In this document: in pieces, positions 34,901 to 45,305 of the stretch
How the letters are laid out: every line of letters begins with the position of its first letter
Position numbering within the stretch: position 1 is the first letter of the stretch
From: Dromiciops gliroides
Lineage: Eukaryota > Chordata > Mammalia > Microbiotheria > Microbiotheriidae
Assembly (NCBI RefSeq): GCF_019393635.1
Contig: NC_057862.1
Coordinates: 675,792,314 to 675,856,313, forward strand
DNA: 64,000 nt
Reading direction: 5' to 3'
The notes under the pieces: generated by a model
Database searches by the model: none
What the model was told of the DNA's origin: nothing
The model's input: the letters and a program-made list of their open reading frames with translations, nothing else
Made by a program: the position numbers and the translations under genes

Positions 34901-36973
34901 ATTTTCCAAACTTTCTTAATCAATAAACCTGAACTCAGAGGATTGGATCTCTATTCCCTTGTTTAGGCCATCAGTGTAGGGGTGGGCTGCAGTTGATTAC
35001 TGATATCCCTCTCTTTACGTGTCCCAAAGGAGCCCATCCCAATGTCCTTCCACAGGAAACCACACAGGACAGCTCCTTGCAGACTGTGAAATAGACAGTG
35101 ACATCAAAGTAAAGAGCCATATCCATTTAATTTGGGATGGAGAGGAATATTACAGGATATATGAAGAAGTTGGGCACTGGGAAAATTTAAAGCCTGAAGT
35201 CAAGAAATACCAGCACATTCTGGAAAGCCCCTTCTGGACTGATCTAAGGAAACAATACATGGATAAATATTGTGTTGACTTGATGAGGAAAATCGTTAGG
35301 TACTCCATGTTAAGGGATAATGGTGAGTGTTTGCTTGTTCCTATATCCTCCCAGGAGGTCCAGGTCACCTCCATCATTCTGTGCACTAACTGGGGCCCTA
35401 GACAAACAGGTGGGAACTTTGGCTTTTGACCCTAACTCAGATTCACAATATAAAAATCAGAGAAATGTGAGAAAAATTGAGGTTCTTCCTCCTTTCCTTA
35501 TTTATTTCTTTTTTCTTCCATTCTGTTTTCAATTACTTCTTTCTTTTCTTTTTCACTTTCTGTACTTTCTTCTTTCCTACTTACCTTCCTTTTCTTTCTC
35601 TTTTGTCCTTTTTTCCTGTCTTTCTCACTTTCTATTTTTCCTTCTTATTTCCTTCTTTTTTCTCTTTTCTGTCCCTTTTCTTCCCTCCTTCCTTTCATTC
35701 TTTCTTTCTCCCTTTTTTCATTGCTTCCTTCCTTCCTTCCTTCTTTCTTTCTTTCTTTTTCTTAAGTAAAGCTGCTTACTTACAAGGCATGAGGATGACA
35801 CTGGGAATTCAAAAGCTATGATATATATATATTCTGCTATGTCCTGCCAAGATGGAAAAAAAAACTTCATATACAGTACTAAGAATAACAGACTATGTGT
35901 CTGCTGTCTAGTGAGCCATCTAACCAAATTCAGAACAACATCACCAGGAGATTGGTCACCAGGAGATATTTTATTTTTATTTTGTTGCGGTATAGGACAG
36001 TGACAGAAATACATGAAGTATAGCCTAGTAAATATAGTGGGTCTGTAATCTACATCATTAGAAGGGCCTTCACTGATGAAACCATGGATCATGTGAAATA
36101 TTGGACTGTTGAAGAAGATTCTGTTCTTAATTCATCATAGCAGACCAAACTACTTGAAGATGGTTTAGGAAACTGTTGGTGATGGAGTCATCAATACCAA
36201 CAGATATTGACTCTGTAACTAGTGTTTACCAGCACTCTTCTAGGTGTCTAGGGAGATACAAAGAAGCATAAGCTATCATGCTACTTCCAAGGACCTAATG
36301 GGTCCATTGGATAGAAATGCTACATTAAGGATACTGGGAATATCAGTGAAGATAGAGAGAAGAGAAGCATCAAACATTCACTGAGACTGTGACATGAGTC
36401 CTTCTTTCTTGATCTCTGCTCCCAGTGCCCCCTGAGGTGACTGTTTCTCACCATGTCAGCCCAGAAGGCATCAGCATTCTCTCCTGCACAGCCAGAGGCT
36501 TCTACCCTCAGTCCATCCTATTGCGTTGGGAGAAGAATGGGAAGCTGGGTGTATGGGGAAAGGAGACTTCCACTGGCATCCTGCCCAATGTGGATTCCAC
36601 TTTCTACCTTCAAGTTACCTTAAAGCTCCCACCAGATGACTCAGAGCTGAATTATACCTGTGTGGTGGAACATATTGAGCTGAAAACCCCTGCTGTGTAT
36701 CCAGGTGAGTTCTTCAGCCAGGCACTCTCATCATGTTCCTAGGAGACCAGGTCCCAGAATATAATTTCACTCCCTTCCCCTTCTTCCATTGAATGTACAC
36801 TCACTTTCATTTTACCCTTTTTCCCTATAGTCCCTGAAAAGCCCACAATGGAAAAGCCTTGGGTCCTGACACTGGCCATTGTTTTGACTTGTTTCCTACT
36901 GTTGAGTTGTGCTGGAGCCTTCATCACATGGAAGAAGAGGAAGTCAAATGTGCATGTAATGACAGAGAGGTGA
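31835..36973 (+). CDS. MHC class I-like heavy chain (class Ib type), five exons, 344 aa
   Basis: Exons 31835-31919, 34391-34651, 35056-35322, 36426-36704 and 36831-36973 join at GT/AG sites, all phase 1 as in class I genes, giving 1035 nt with no internal stop. Residues 1-28 form the signal peptide, about 29-115 alpha1, 116-204 alpha2, 205-297 the Ig-like alpha3, about 309-331 the membrane span, followed by a basic tail of about 13 residues. Cys126/Cys188 and Cys225/Cys283 are the expected alpha2 and alpha3 disulfides. N-glycosylation sequons lie at N110, N117 and N280; N110 sits where class I has N86. Family knowledge: such proteins sit at the cell surface, usually with beta2-microglobulin, and present ligands or engage NK/T-cell receptors. 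By my alignment most peptide-terminus anchors are missing, so ligand and function are unknown. A UT-family or other class Ib identity is inference; CD1 and FcRn fit less well over alpha1/alpha2. Confidence 0.85.
32040..32690 (-). mobile_element. L2-type LINE fragment in intron 1
   Basis: Antisense L2 landmarks such as AAGAAGTTCACACTGTAGTG and AAGACTTGAAGGAATCCAGG; shared with unit B (52.95-53.58 kb). Confidence 0.6.
33240..33725 (-). mobile_element. L2-type LINE fragment in intron 1
   Basis: GATGATGGCCTGAACTAAGA and TTTTTAACATGTTGAGTTTC belong to the same LINE family. Confidence 0.55.
33803..33958 (-). mobile_element. tRNA-headed SINE in intron 1 of the class I-like gene
   Basis: Antisense copy with target duplication AACCCAAACATTT, about 430 bp before the alpha1 exon. 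Confidence 0.93.
34391..34651 (+). CDS. Class I-like gene, exon 2 (alpha1 domain)
   Basis: The exon runs from a TTCAG acceptor to a GTAAGTAAG donor, 261 nt, phase 1 in and out. It encodes GQFTAVGTAHSFLELTG, then FMDDVEVASYN (compare the class I VGYVDDxxFVRYDS strand), PWI, and a helix containing LVDHEQHFRW. It ends KNDTDSN, with the sequon N110 at the class I N86 position. The conserved tyrosines expected near mature positions 59 and 84 are not found in register. Confidence 0.8.
35056..35322 (+). CDS. Class I-like gene, exon 3 (alpha2 domain)
   Basis: The exon is 267 nt, from a CACAG acceptor to a GTGAGT donor. The protein begins RNHTGQLLADCEID, has the floor strand IHLIWDGEEYY (compare class I FAYDGKDY) and a helix containing KQYMDKYCVDLMRKIV. 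Cys126 and Cys188 are the domain disulfide. Tyr183 corresponds to class I Tyr159. The positions corresponding to Thr143, Lys146, Trp147 and Tyr171 read Tyr, Ile, Leu and Ile in my ungapped alignment. Confidence 0.8.
35500..35765 (+). repeat. Pyrimidine-rich (TTTC/TTCC)n tract in intron 3
   Basis: About 265 bp of nearly pure C/T, starting about 180 bp after the exon 3 donor. Long hydrophobic readings in all + frames come from it. Confidence 0.92.
36426..36704 (+). CDS. Class I-like gene, exon 4 (alpha3 Ig domain)
   Basis: The exon is 279 nt between a CCCAG acceptor and a GTGAGT donor. It shows the Ig C1-set pattern: SILSCTARGFYP with Cys225, LLRWEKNG, then GILPNVDSTFYLQVTLKL and YTCVVEH with Cys283. 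The ILPN-D-T-YL-TL stretch is closer to CD1 and MIC alpha3 domains than to classical class I. The acidic CD8-contact loop of classical molecules is replaced by a glycine/lysine-containing loop around residues 243-253. Confidence 0.88.
36831..36973 (+). CDS. Class I-like gene, exon 5 (connecting peptide, membrane span, tail)
   Basis: After a TATAG acceptor the exon encodes VPEKPTMEKPW, a hydrophobic span (about residues 309-331, including LTLAIVLTCFLLLSC) and the stop-transfer/tail sequence KKRKSNVHVMTER before TGA. Classical class I genes usually spread the tail over two or three more exons. Here the frame closes in the membrane exon, so the predicted tail is short and has no tyrosine signal. 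An alternative donor inside this exon cannot be excluded. Confidence 0.75.
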
Positions 36974-37114
36974 CATAAAGATATTAGATGGGGAGTTCCC
37001 AAGGAGCCAGGAGATATTGCTATTATAACAACCCCAATAACTGTTTGTTGGAAGATGCGTTGAGAAAAAAATGAATCTTAGGGTTAAAGTGGGACATAGA
37101 GGCTATCTAGGATA

Positions 37115-37290
37115 AAACATACCTGGTCAAAACATTCCTTAATGCCATCCTGAGAAAAACAAGCTCTCTAAGCTTCAGTTTGCTCATCTGAAAAATGGGG
37201 ATAATAATAACACTTACCTCACAGTAGTATGATGCATAGAAAGTGTCTGGCAAGCCTTGAAGTGCTATGTAAATATCAGTAATTATGTTT
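37115..37290 (+). mobile_element. MIR-like SINE in the predicted 3' UTR
   Basis: TCAGTTTGCTCATCTGAAAA and GCCTTGAAGTGCTATGTAAA. Confidence 0.6.
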
Positions 37291-37601
37291 ATTATTATAA
37301 ATTTATTGTTAGTTAATTGTAAGTACAGTTGGTCCCTACTTTGGACTTTTTTCCTTGTCACACCAAGGCCAAGTCACATTGTTAACATATTAAGCTTTTA
37401 GTCTATTATAATCCCTAGGTCTTTTTTTCCCACAGAAAACATTGTGCGTGTGTATATATGAATACATATGTCCTATATTTTTTGCTATTTTAACTCAACT
37501 ATGGGACTTAACATTTATTTATCTTTGTGATTTGGGAAATGCAGAAGCCGGGTAGAATCCATAATAAGCAGAAGGGTAGGGTAAGAAGGAGCCAAAGCTT
37601 T

Positions 37602-37624
37602 GGGGGCGGGGCGGGGGGGAGGGG
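37602..37624 (+). other. G-quadruplex-type tract
   Basis: Four runs of four to seven G are separated by single bases (G5-C-G4-C-G7-A-G4), the pattern of a very stable predicted quadruplex. It lies about 200 bp upstream of the candidate polyadenylation signal of the class I-like gene. Confidence 0.7.
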
Positions 37625-37816
37625 CGCAGTAATACATAAGGTAAGGGTTTGGAAAAGGTGAAGGAGGAAGAGGAAGGGGTGGAAGGGGAAGAATTGAGGC
37701 AGATTGGGAGGGTGGAAGATGATGTGACAAGGCACAAGTTGGGGAGAGGGAAGGAGGAATTGGACATGGTTTCCTAGTTATGGTGTCTAGGTCTGTCATT
37801 CTACTCCAAAGATACC

Positions 37817-37822
37817 AATAAA
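37817..37822 (+). promoter_or_regulatory. Candidate polyadenylation signal of the class I-like gene
   Basis: This is the first AATAAA I find after the stop codon, about 840 bp downstream; a second lies at 37877-37882. Use of either is inferred. A MIR-like repeat and a G-rich tract would lie in the 3' UTR. Confidence 0.35.
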
Positions 37823-37882
37823 CTAATTCATTTGGATCTCTATTCCCTATGACTAATCTCAAATCCCTCAGTGTTTAATAAA

Positions 37883-38639
37883 CAAAAGAGCCAAACTTGG
37901 GTCACAAAGGTTCCCTTGATAAATTAAAATAAGTTTTATATTAGGTGTAACAAGAGTTTAATAAGCTGCTTTTTAAAATCTCTGGTTTAATTTGTAAAGT
38001 TTATTTATCACATTCTATAAGAATTTTTTTCTAAAGGGGTTTCTTGAAGTATATTTTCCTTACTGTTTGGCCCCTTTTATATGTATTTAATTAAAATTTT
38101 TTTCTACACAGATAACCTAATAAAAATATTCTTATTCTTACCCTGTTAACCTCAGAGTTCTCTCTTATGAACTCATTCTGATAAAGGATTTGGGCCTGGC
38201 TTGTTAAGACAAAAAGTTTCTGAGTGAAGTTCCCCAAATATTTCAACAGAAACAGGCATAAAAACACATATGAAAACTTTGAGAGAGACAGGCATAGAAC
38301 AAAGTGCCAAAAATGGGGACAGACATGCATACACATAAATGTTTACCCAGAAAACTATTGAAGATCAAAATCAGAAGTTTTGGGTCTCAAATATCCTTTC
38401 ATGGTTGTCAAAACTTTTGTTAAAATAATTACTATAGACCTCAGTTTGGGATAAGTTTATAAAAAAAAGTATCAATATTAAACCAGTAAAGGTGTGACCA
38501 CATGGCTCTCTAACTTCTCATAGTCTCAGGTCACATGGTAGTGGAGGCAGGGAAAGAGCTTCAGCATGATGGTTAGCTTGAACAGGAAAAAATCCCTTAA
38601 GAAACCCATGTGGTTTCAGAGACCCAAGAGAGAGAGGGT
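37883..38639. other. Unannotated interval
   Basis: AT-rich; nothing recognised. Confidence 0.5.
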
Positions 38640-39370
38640 GAGAGAGGCCATGTGGTCTCCGTGGTAAAATAATGGAATTTGGCAGATGCCCAGGGTTCTG
38701 ACTTGATTGACTTAGTACTGTTTGAATTGGGTGTGAATGAGAAACTACTAAATACCCACTTAAGATGATTGGATTGTTAACCTTAGTTTAAACTTAGCCA
38801 ACCCTGAGAAGGAGTGTCCTCAGAGGCTGTGGACTGTGTCATCAACAGGGAATCAGTCTCAGCCACACTACTTGAAGGACCTCCCCTTTGGGGGAGGGAG
38901 AAAAAGGTAGAAAAGGGGACCCCAATAGGAAGTAACACTCTCTCTCACTCTGGACTTTGAGGAGCATTTAGAGAAGACTAGAGACTGGCTGCTGACTCCC
39001 GTAGAAATTATGGACCCCTAGTGATGAGTTAAATCCAGCTCTTTGAATTAGCTAAACTGGAAGTGAGTTTGGGGATTGTATAGGCTTTTGTTAGAGTTAG
39101 GGGGATTATCCATTTTCCTCTTTTCCTATTCCCTTGTCCTTGACTTTATTAATTTCACCTTTGCTGTGTATTTTATTCCCATTAATAAAACCTGATTTGT
39201 TTGTGGAAAAGAGGCTGCTAAGCTCCTTTCTTATTGGTGTGGGAGAAATAACTAAAAAGGCAGTTCAGAGGGGAGGAAGTTTTGGACCTAGAGGTCCCTC
39301 ATTATTTTCTGAACCCCAATATTACAGCGAGCCACCCAATTAACTCTGCACATATTAAATTTGGCCCCTA
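38640..39370 (+). mobile_element. LTR-like relic
   Basis: A promoter/polyadenylation-like layout (CATTAATAAAACC near 39180) followed by a tail ending TTTGGCCCCTACA suggests a solo LTR of an ERV. The 5' boundary is not certain and the family is not identified. Confidence 0.4.
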
Positions 39371-40469
39371 CATCTCAGAAAAGCAAGAAAAAAAAAACAG
39401 ATGACCCAAAATACATAGAAGACCTCAGAAGAAACAGAAGACCTCTGCAGCATCTTACAAGTGCTTTTTATCCTCTTCTGGTAGAGGCAGGTTATTATAC
39501 ATCAAACAAATCTATTTGGTTAGCATCATTCAACTCTATTGTTTGGCATGACTTGAAGGTAGTCTACATTAAAATGAATTCCAGGCATGGCATCAGGGAA
39601 AAGAATGCAAAAGACCCTTCACTCAAGTTGCAGTCCTTCAATAATCTAGACAAAAGAATCTATATCCATTCCTTTTGTTCCCTTGAATTTGTCCCAGATA
39701 AGATTTGATGAAGTTTCTCCAGGAGAACTCAACTTTCTGGAGTGGTGGGGTGGGGAGGAGAGAAAGGACTGAAAAAGCAATCTTTGGGTCCCCCAAGAAA
39801 TAAATAATAATTATCTTCTCACATATTCCAACATAATCCAATCTAATAAGCATTTATCAAGGGCCTATTAATGTTGCAAAACTCTTGTAACACAGAAACA
39901 AAAGAAAAAATAGTCCCTGCTCTCATGGACCTTTCATTCTACTCGAATGACACAACCTGTAAACTCCTTTTATATTTCACTTTATTATATTCTTCCCATT
40001 GTTCTGCCCATTAAATATATTTTTCAAACCTGATTTGGTCACTGGTTTTATTCATAATCATTCAATGGCATTAATTATCACTCTTGACTTTGAGTCATCT
40101 CCAAATTTGATAAATGTGCCATATATGTCTTTATCCAAGTCACCACAAACCATGGTGGCTCTTAGTGATCAAAGTGCCATTGCTAGATGGTAACAAATCA
40201 GTCCCTCATCCCCTCCAACTCCTTACCACAAATAGTTATTGAGCACTTGTTGTGATCAATGTAAGAGGTAGCACTGTATAGTGAACAGAGACTGTCTTGA
40301 ATTTAGGAAAACCTGAATTCAAGTCTCTCATGGGACACATACTGGTTTTGAGACCCTGAACAAGTCATTCTCTGAGGCCCAGGAAATTCTCTAAGAATTA
40401 ATTGTATAGGTTTCAAATCTTCATTGGTAGAGGGAGTTCCTCACTGGGATTTTCCTATATCCATGACAT
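39371..40469. other. Segment partly shared with the start of unit C
   Basis: 39478-39720 (CTGGTAGAGGCAGGTTATTA onward) aligns with 61678-61850. A decayed SINE lies at about 40270-40400. The rest is unassigned. Confidence 0.5.
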
Positions 40470-40843
40470 TGTTAAGGGCTAAAATTCTAGCTAAACTGTC
40501 TAAAATATCTAACGAGTGGTCGCCAATAAATTATAAGCTTTAGCAAGAGTTAGACTTTTAAGCATTTATTAAGGAGAATAAGAATTTGGTAAAGAGAGAG
40601 AAAAAGGCCTAGATTTCTATCTATTAAAGGGAGAGCACATTTCTAGCTCCCTTCTCCACCAGAGTCCAGAGGAAAAAAAAGCGAGACTCAGCGCCAGTCT
40701 CTTCCTTCCTCCTCCCACTAGCCCGCGTCACTTCCTCCCCGCCAAAGAAAAGACTCCTGGTCTTGCCCTCAAAGACCTTCCCTTCATGGGCAGAACTCCT
40801 CTACAGTAAGTATCCAGCAGGTGGCGTTATTCCAATCATTACA
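40470..40843 (-). mobile_element. Solo LTR of the same young retroelement family
   Basis: It is the reverse complement of the 360-bp LTR, running TGTTAAGGGC to ATTACA on the + strand, 374 bp. It is flanked by the 4-bp duplication ACAT (40466-40469 and 40844-40847). No internal sequence remains, consistent with LTR-LTR recombination. A CTCF-like core lies at 40814-40825. It is more diverged from the 54-kb LTRs than they are from each other. Confidence 0.88.
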
Positions 40844-40994
40844 ACATCATGGGTCAAAACCAAAAAAAAAAAGGCAGAGGTGGAGGGACTGTGTACCTTC
40901 ATAATGCTTAGGAGAATTTTGTTGATAATCGAAGTCCAGCTCATTGGCTTATGATATAAAAATTCCACAACCTTTCCTTAAGAAAACATTGGGT

Positions 40995-41160
40995 CGGGCA
41001 GCTAGATGGCGCAGTGGTTAAGCACCGGCCCTGGATTCAGGAGTACCTGAGTTCAAATCTGGCCTCAGACACTTGACACTTACTAGCTGTGTGACCCTGG
41101 GCAAGTCACTTTACCCCCATTGCCTGAAAAAAAAAAACAAAAAAAACCCCCCAAAATACC
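40995..41160 (+). mobile_element. tRNA-headed SINE
   Basis: Complete copy with an A/C-rich tail; CATTGGGTC repeats flank it. Confidence 0.93.
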
Positions 41161-41471
41161 CCAAAAAACAAAAAAAAACCCATTGGGTCATTTGTCTATT
41201 TCCCAACCTATTATTGAGTTGAATTAAACCTTTTCATTTTACAAATAAGGAAACCGAGGCATGAAGAGGTGGATTTGCCCAAATCCACTCAGGCAGTAAG
41301 CATAAAAAGTAGGATTTGATCCTGGATATACTGACTCCAGAGCAGATCTTCTTTTCATCTGAAAACCAAAATGTGTGATACACCTGCCTGACTGTTCATA
41401 TGAAACCAGAGCAAGCAAGCTCCAGAGATGGTAAGAAGCAGCTACATACAATAACTCTAGAAGCTTGGCCA

Positions 41472-41474
<3 letters not shown>

Positions 41475-41516
<42 letters not shown>

Positions 41517-41585
41517 CCTGTCTGTATGTGTGTGTCTCTGACTCTGTGTCTCTCTGTGTCTCTGTCTCTATCTCTCTCTTTCTCA
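41475..41585 (+). repeat. (TC)n microsatellite, degenerating downstream
   Basis: Pure TC to 41513, then imperfect TCTG/TCTC units. Confidence 0.93.
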
Positions 41586-42424
41586 GAAAAAGAAGGGTTT
41601 CAGAACCTCTTGTTCCATTACTCAAGGACTTGAAATACTGGTTTCCTTGAAGCAGAAGAACAAAGACATAGCTCACTTAGCTACCTTTGATGAATTCAAG
41701 TCACCTTGTCCAAATGGACTCAATCTTATACTACTGAAATGACAAACCTTATTGGGGAACCATTCACAGTGATCTTTAAAACATTGAGGTTATGCAGGAC
41801 TGAAGATGGTGAAATGTTGCCCTAGTTTCCAAAAGAGGGAGAATAGTCTACATTTGATGGGCCAAATGAGCTTGACTTCACTTCAACCAAGGGACTAGAG
41901 GAGCAACTCACATCCCCCTGAGATTAGGGTGGGGGGGTGGGTGTGGGGGTAAATACATACATACATACATACGTACACACATATGTATATGTAGAGAGCT
42001 CATAGATGTGTAGATATACATCTAGGAGACTGTCTTGTTGATGAATCAAGTTGGAAGAGAATGTTCATTTTGAAGTACTGCTTATCTATCCATATTGATA
42101 AGAATAGAGTGGCAATTTAGTGTTTATACCCTTAGTGGGGTCAACAAAAGTAGTCAACAAATCAGTTACCATGTATTAAAAGCTTTTAAATTACAAGGAT
42201 ATAGAAATGTAAAAAATGAAAGTACATGATTTCAAAGAGTTTATATTCTATCTGTGGAAATAATGTGAAAAGTGTTTAGAATCATAGTATTTAAAACAGA
42301 AAAGGTCTTGGTGACCATCAATTCCAAACCCCTCATTATACAGATAAGAAACCTGGGATCAAGGGAATTTAAGTGACTTGCCTAGGTCATATAGAGGTGG
42401 CATTTGAACTCAGGTTCCCTGACT
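41586..42424. other. Largely unannotated interval
   Basis: It holds a (CATA)n tract at about 41953-41972 and a MIR/L2-like relic at about 42270-42420. Nothing else is recognised. Confidence 0.45.
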
Positions 42425-42496
42425 TGGGGAAAGTTAGGTGGAACAGTGGATAGAACACTCAACCTGGAGAAAGGAAAACCTAAGTTCAAATCTGTT

Positions 42497-45118
42497 TTGT
42501 CAGTTTTTAATTTTTTTTTAATTTTCTTTTTAATTTATGAGATAAAACAAGTATTTCCATAACATAGTACAATAAAAATATGATTGCACAGGAAACTGCA
42601 AATCTACTATGTACAGCTTTCTATTCCTTTTAAATATGTGATAGTTATCATGTAAATTTCTTTTTTTTCTTCCCCTCCTCATCCTATCCTAAAAATGGCC
42701 ACCATTAAATGCAAATTGGCATTTGTATGTAAAATTATTCTATACCTACATATATTTATCACTTTTTCTCTGGATGTAGATAGTGTCTTTCTTCATATAT
42801 TCTTTATAGTTAATTTGAATATTTATTTTAAAATTTTTATCTTTTTTAAAATTGGGGTATTTATTAGTCAAAATTACTTTCAATCAAAGTCCTTCGTAAA
42901 ACAATATTGCATTTACTGTATATGTCCTCTTGATTCTGCTCATCTTACTCTTCTTTATTTAATGCAAGTCTTTCCAGGTTTTTCTAAAAACCAACCTGCT
43001 CATCATTTCTTATATATAGTACAGTAGTATTCCATCACAATCATATACCACAACTTGTTCAGCCATTCCCCAATTAATGGGCATCCCTGCAGTTTCCAGT
43101 TCTTTGCCACCACAAAAAAAGCTTCCATAAACATTTTAGAACATATAGTTTCTTTTCCTTTTTCCCAAATTATCTTCAAAAATAGATTTAGTAGGGGTAT
43201 TTATGGGTCAAAGGGTGTAGTTAGTTTAATAATTCTTTGGGAATAATTCCAGATTGCTCTCCAAAATAGCTGGATCGGTTCACAATCCCACCAACAACAA
43301 ATGTGTCCCAATTTTTCCTTGTCCCTTCCAACATTTGTCACTTTCCCCTTTCTTTTTTTTTAAGTGAGGCAATTGGGGTTAAGTGACTTGCCCAGGGTCA
43401 CACAGCTAGTAAGTGTTAAGTATCTGAGGCCAGATTTGAACTCAGGTCCTCCTGACTCCAGGGCTGGTGCTCTATCCACTGCGCCACCTAGCTGCCCCAC
43501 TTTCCCCTTTCAATCATTTTAGACAGTCTGGTATACAAAATGATATCCCAAGGTTGTTTTAATTTGCATTTCTCTAATTGAAAATGATTTAGAACATCTT
43601 TTCATTTGTCTATACATTTTTGTTTCTTCATTGGAAAACTGCCTGTTCATATCCTTTAACCATCTATTGATTTGGGGAATGACTCACATTCTTATACATT
43701 TTAGAAAGTTCTTTGTATATTTGAGATATGAGACCTTTATCTGATAAATTATTTATAAATTTGTTTTCCAATTTTCTGCTTTCCTTCTAATCTTGGCTAC
43801 ATTTGTTTTATTTGTACATTTTAAAATTTTAATGCAATTGATGTTATCTATTTTATACCTAACTTTGCTCTCTATCTCTTATTTATAAATTGTTCACCTA
43901 TCCATAAGTCTGATAAGTAATATGTTACATGTTCTTCTAATTTTCTTCTAAAATCTCTCTTTCTATCTAGATCATGTATCCATTTTGACCTTATTTTGAT
44001 CAAAGACATACTATATTGGTCTATGCACAGTTTCTGCCAAAATGCTTTCCTGTTTTCCCAACAATATTTACCAAATAATAAATTCGTATCCAAAACCTTA
44101 AATCTTTACACTTGTCAAATATAATGGTTATTTGTGGCTATAAAGTGTGTCTACTCAATTCCATTGATCTACCTTTTTATTTCTTTGCCAATACCAGATA
44201 GTTTTGATAATTATTGCTTTATAACAGTTTAAGATCTGGTACTGCTAAACCTCTATACTTTATTTTTTTTAATTATTTACTTTGACATGCTATACTTTTT
44301 TTCTTTTTCCAAATGAATTTTATTAGTATTTATTCTAATTTAATAAAAATGGCAATTTAATTGGGATGGCATTGAATATATAGTTTGGGTAAAATTGACA
44401 TTTTTATTATATTAGCCCTGCCTACCCATGAACAATTAATATATCTCTAGTTATTTAAATCTGATTTTATTTGTATATTAATTTTTATTATAGTTTTGTT
44501 TATGTAGTTGCTTGATTTGTTTTCATAAGTGTACTCCCATGAATGTTATACTGTATAGAATTATTTTAAATGGTTTATTTTTTACTATCTCTTCTTGAAG
44601 AGTTATCTTTGTAACATAGAAATGCTGATAATTTATGTGGATTTATTTTATATCCTGCTACTTTGCTATAATTATTGTTTCAACTAACTTTTTAGCTGAG
44701 TCTTTGGAATTTTCCAACATATCACATGGTCTGCAAAAATGATATAGGGTTATTACCTCATTCCCTATTCTGATTCCTTCTATTTCTTTTTCTTCCCTTA
44801 TTGCTTTTGCTCCTAGCAATACTATATTGAATAATATGGACTATCCCTATTACAATGTTTGCTGGTTGTTTTAGATAAATGATTTTTATCAACATAAGGA
44901 AAAATCAATTTATACCAATACTTTCAAGTGTTTTTAATAAAACTGTGTGTTGAGCTATATCAAAAGCTTTTTCTGCATTTATTGACTTAATTGTATGCTT
45001 TTCCCATTTTTATTATTGATGTAGTCAACTATGTTAATAGTTTCCCTTATGTTAAGCCACCCATGCATTCCTGGTATAAATTCTACTCAAACACAATGTA
45101 TAATCTTTGTATTATATT
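42497..45118 (-). mobile_element. L1 3' half (ORF2 and 3' UTR), truncated
   Basis: The + strand shows the 3' UTR and antisense ORF2 landmarks, such as TTTGCCACCACAAAAAAAGC (ORF2 C-terminus, AALFVVAKNWK type) and CAATACCAGATAGTTTTGAT. ORF2 frames are broken. The 5' end is missing, as is usual for truncated L1 copies. Confidence 0.75.
43352..43498 (-). mobile_element. tRNA-headed SINE inside the L1
   Basis: Antisense copy flanked by CACTTTCCCCTTTC on both sides. Confidence 0.92.
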
Positions 45119-45305
45119 GTTACCAGCTATGTGACCCTGAGCAAGTCACTAAACCTCCATTTGCCTTAGTTTCCTCAACTATAAAAAGGCATAATAACAG
45201 TATCTATGTCCAAGAATTGTTTTGAGAATCAGATGAGATAATATTTGTAAAGTTCTTAGTGCAGTGCCTGGCACATAGTATGTAAATGTAGGCTATTATT
45301 ATCAT

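Larger units (their letters stand above)
42430..45305 (+). mobile_element. MIR-like SINE split by an L1
   Basis: The head (42430-42496, AACAGTGGATAGAACACTC to TTCAAATCTG) resumes at 45119-45305 with CAGCTATGTGACCCTGAGCA and a typical MIR tail. The L1 between the halves is the later insertion. Confidence 0.7.

Noticed and set aside
35320-35821. ORFs of 114-149 codons with long Phe/Leu/Ser runs that look like membrane proteins
   Set aside because: They arise from the pyrimidine-rich tract in intron 3 of the class I-like gene.
37508-37862. Proline/serine-rich - strand ORFs near 37.5-37.9 kb
   Set aside because: They are the complement of a G/A-rich 3' UTR-like stretch with several overlapping open frames and no domain.
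41239-41676. 145-codon - strand ORF
   Set aside because: Its middle is the (TC)n microsatellite (RERERE runs) and its ends match no family.
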